Source: Ramlibacter sp. (GTDB lineage Bacteria > Pseudomonadota > Gammaproteobacteria > Burkholderiales > Burkholderiaceae_C). From it: a stretch of DNA of 7,570 nucleotides. The translations under genes and the position numbers were made by a program. The stretch spans positions 1-7,570 of the forward strand of contig JAJNBO010000109.1 of NCBI GenBank assembly GCA_021156245.1. The letters are read 5' to 3'. Below are positions 6,075 through 7,570 of this stretch, one piece after another. The notes below the pieces were generated by a model. That model was not told the origin of the DNA and did not search any database. It worked only from the letters and a program-made list of their open reading frames with translations. Within the stretch, counting starts at the first letter, position 1. Each line of letters opens with the position of its first letter.

Positions 6075-6685
6075 ATCGTCAGCGTGGCCGCGATGAGGCC
6101 GGTGGCCAGGGCCATCAGCACGAACTCGTCGCCCACGTGCACCCACTGGTAGCCGTACGGCGGCGCGTACAGGTGGTTGGGGTACGCGCGCCAGTTGACG
6201 TAGTAGGTCGGCTGGCGATACGAGTACGGCAGGTAGCCGCCGCGGTAGAAGCGCGGGCCGGCGTTGCCGTAGTAGCGCGGCGCCTGGTGGTTGTAGCCGT
6301 TGTAGTAGCGCGGCGCGTGGTAGTTGGAGCCGTGGTAGTAGCTCTGCCCGTTGTGGTTGCGGTAGTAGGGCTGGTGCGGCTCCGGATCCCGGAAGTTCGC
6401 CTGCGGGGTGTTCACCCAGTTCGGCACGCGGCGCGCCTCCAGGCGATCCTGCCGCGCATCCCGCCAGCGATCCTGGCGTGCGTCCTGGCGGCGGTCCTGG
6501 CGTGCCTCCTGCCTCTGCTCCTGGCGGGCTTCCTGCCGCCGGTCCTGGCGTGCATCCTGGCGCGCTTCCTGCCGGGCCTCCTGGCGCGCTTCGCGGCGCT
6601 CCTGGCGCGTATCCTGGGCCGAGGCCAGGGTGCTGAAGCCCATCGCGGTCACGAGGGCCGTGCAAAGAATGGTCGAGGTTTTCAT
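6071..6685 (-). CDS. RcnB-family secreted protein with RQ(E/D)A tetrapeptide repeat
   Basis: A 204-residue protein. The ATG at 6685 has AAGGAG at 6692-6697, 6 bases upstream, and starts a signal peptide (K2, hydrophobic 5-20, likely cut after ASA at 21-23). The frame runs open further upstream, but only this start has both features. Residues 27-86 form 15 tetrapeptide units of the QEAR/QDAR/QDRR type, strongly charged and probably helical. Residues 100-165 are Tyr/Asn/His-rich (PYYRNHNGQSYY, APRYYNGYN). The end, PPYGYQWVHVGDEFVLMALATGLIA, is the RcnB-type C-terminal module (PF11776). Export to the periplasm or surface is likely. RcnB of E. coli works in nickel/cobalt homeostasis, but repeat-bearing relatives have no settled role, and the His/Tyr-rich part only hints at metal or polymer binding. 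Convergent with the dehydrogenase, and downstream of udgX on the same strand after a 116-base gap. Confidence 0.82.
   Translation of the reverse strand: MKTSTILCTALVTAMGFSTLASAQDTRQERREARQEARQEARQDARQDRRQEARQEQRQEARQDRRQDARQDRWRDARQDRLEARRVPNWVNTPQANFRDPEPHQPYYRNHNGQSYYHGSNYHAPRYYNGYNHQAPRYYGNAGPRFYRGGYLPYSYRQPTYYVNWRAYPNHLYAPPYGYQWVHVGDEFVLMALATGLIAATLTM
6428..6607 (-). repeat. Degenerate 12-bp coding tandem repeat (15 units)
   Basis: On the plus strand, variants of TCCTGGCGNGCN recur with a 12-base period, so the reading frame is preserved. On the minus strand they encode units such as QEAR, QDAR and QDRR. Units differ in single bases and the far end decays (QDRW, RDAR, EARR). This looks like expansion of a charged helix-forming module, not a CRISPR or intergenic repeat. 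Confidence 0.85.
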
Positions 6686-6732
6686 TGGACGCTCCTTGAG
6701 TCGATGGGAGCATCTTGGCGCGCTCGCATGTC

Positions 6733-6759
6733 CGCGCAAATAAGACGGAGTCTTGCGCG
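6733..6759 (-). promoter_or_regulatory. Interrupted inverted repeat and possible promoter upstream of the RcnB-type gene
   Basis: CGCGC 6733-6737 plus AAGAC 6742-6746 pair with GTCTT 6750-6754 plus GCGCG 6755-6759: ten base pairs with a 4-base bulge (AAAT) and a 3-base loop. It lies 43 bases downstream of the udgX stop and 48 bases upstream of the RcnB-type start. On the minus strand it overlaps a weak promoter-like pair, TTGCAC at 6759-6764 and TATTTG at 6737-6742 with a 16-base spacer. It may be an operator, or a terminator-like hairpin for udgX, though no T-tract follows. Confidence 0.35.
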
Positions 6760-6801
6760 TGCAAAGCTGCGTGAGCAGATGTTCACCGGCGGCCTGTGGG
6801 C

Positions 6802-7570
6802 CTACAGGAGCTTGCGCAGGTCGCGCACGAGCGCCTCGAAAGCGCCCGGCTGCTGTGCTTCTTCCATGCGCAGGACGGAGGACGGATGCACCGTCACCAG
6901 CACGCGCACGCCATCGGGCCGCTCGAACCACTCGCCGCGTTCCGAGAGGACCGCGACCTGCCGTCCCAGCAAGGAGCGCGCGGCGGTCCCCCCGAGCGCC
7001 ACCAGCGCGCGAGGCTGCACGATCGCGATTTCCTCGTCCAGCCAGCGGCGGCAGGCCAGCGCTTCCTCCTGCGACGGTGTCTTGTGGATGCGGCGCTTGC
7101 CACGCAGCTCGAACTTGAAGTGCCGCACCGCGTTGGTCACGTACACCGTTCCGCGCGCCACGCCCAGTTGCGCCAGCGCGCGGTCTAACAACTGCCCCGC
7201 GGGGCCCACGAAGGGGCGGCCCCGCAAATCTTCCTGGTCGCCCGGCTGCTCGCCAACGAACATCAGCGACGGCTTGAGCGGCCCTTCGCCAGGCACCGCC
7301 TGCGTGGCGCACGCGCCGATCGCGCAGTCGCGGCAACGTTGGGCGCGCGCGTCCAGGTCCGCCAGCGCATCCGGATGCAGGATGGCCGGCGGCCGCTCCG
7401 GAAAGCGCGGGATGCGGCGCAGCGTCTGCGTCGCCGGCTGCTCGATCATCCCGCCGCTGCGCTCCTGCGCCTGCGCGGCCAGCGCCGAAATCAGCTGCGC
7501 CTCGGGCAGGTTGCGCCAGTACTTGCGCGGCATTTCCTTGCGCATCATCTGCAGCTTCAGGCGCGCCGGA
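6802..7570 (-). CDS. UdgX-family uracil-DNA-binding protein fused to a DUF4130-type domain (5' end outside window)
   Basis: The last 255 codons are visible and the frame continues past the right edge. The residues before the ATG at 7548 read PARLKLQ in frame and join LPEAQLI-type sequence typical of the end of a DUF4130 domain (TIGR03915, a radical-SAM-linked DNA metabolism protein), so that ATG is internal. The UdgX part (numbered from M at 7548) has CRDC at 72-75, C80 and C166 as candidate iron-sulfur ligands; GEQPGDQED at 99-107; VTNAVRHFKFE; the diagnostic KRRIH loop at 151-155; and HPSSVLR at 221-227. In Mycobacterium smegmatis UdgX, the His of KRRIH becomes covalently attached to uracil-containing DNA after base removal, so this protein likely recognises and traps uracil in DNA. 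At the site where family-4 UDGs have Lys-Cys, this protein has Arg-His. Fused forms are known in proteobacteria. Very likely real and intact as far as seen. Confidence 0.9.
   Translation of the reverse strand, partial: PARLKLQMMRKEMPRKYWRNLPEAQLISALAAQAQERSGGMIEQPATQTLRRIPRFPERPPAILHPDALADLDARAQRCRDCAIGACATQAVPGEGPLKPSLMFVGEQPGDQEDLRGRPFVGPAGQLLDRALAQLGVARGTVYVTNAVRHFKFELRGKRRIHKTPSQEEALACRRWLDEEIAIVQPRALVALGGTAARSLLGRQVAVLSERGEWFERPDGVRVLVTVHPSSVLRMEEAQQPGAFEALVRDLRKLL

Noticed and set aside
6428..6607. A CRISPR-like array, considered because of the regular repeats.
   Set aside because: The period is 12 bases with no unique spacers, and the repeats stay in frame within a coding region.
6408..6743. 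Plus-strand frame with a repeated RASW/RRSW pattern.
   Set aside because: It is the antisense reading of the QEAR tandem repeat. The opposite strand has the signal peptide, ribosome binding site and RcnB module.
7546..7548. The ATG at 7548 as the true start of the UdgX gene.
   Set aside because: The preceding in-frame codons remain open to the window edge and read like the end of a DUF4130 domain, and no ribosome binding site precedes the ATG.
1..7570. A mobile element, phage region or defence island.
   Set aside because: No transposase, integrase, toxin, nuclease-helicase module or terminal repeat was seen. Composition looks even across the window, and the identifiable genes are ordinary chromosomal families.

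Overview
The window is a GC-rich stretch of chromosome with dense, mostly non-mobile genes. Codon use, the E. coli-type GshA tail, a stand-alone IF-1 gene and two RcnB/CigR-type envelope proteins suggest a betaproteobacterium of the Burkholderiales, probably Comamonadaceae-like. That placement is an inference from family resemblance, with no search run. I see no rRNA, tRNA, insertion sequence, integrase, CRISPR array or phage gene.

Layout from the left: the last 64 codons of a glutamate-cysteine ligase (gshA, +); a GC-rich hairpin that may end its transcript; a small secreted RcnB/CigR-family protein (+); a translation initiation factor IF-1 gene starting at TTG (+). Convergent with IF-1 lies a two-gene minus-strand unit. 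It comprises a 217-aa protein of unknown function followed, after 4 bases, by a 1048-aa membrane hybrid histidine kinase with the order signal peptide, periplasmic DISMED2-like domain, seven-helix 7TMR-DISM domain, PAS, HisKA/HATPase, receiver, HPt-like tail. A 153-bp divergent spacer separates this unit from a plus-strand short-chain dehydrogenase resembling the (3R)-hydroxyacyl-CoA dehydrogenase part of peroxisomal MFE-2. Its stop codon directly abuts the stop codon of a second, convergent RcnB-type protein (-) with a long RQ(E/D)A tetrapeptide repeat. The right edge holds a minus-strand gene, open beyond the window, fusing the end of a DUF4130-type domain to a UdgX uracil-DNA-binding domain.

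The genes do not form one pathway. The clearest functional unit is the unknown protein plus the hybrid kinase, which are tightly spaced and probably translationally coupled. The parts most worth following are that pair, the kinase's degenerate G1 and HPt motifs, the UdgX fusion and the low-complexity RcnB-type protein. I do not see convincing evidence of a wholly new multi-gene system. The non-coding stretches (196-311, 783-924, 5009-5161, 6686-6801) are all under 160 bases; they hold candidate promoters and inverted repeats, listed individually.
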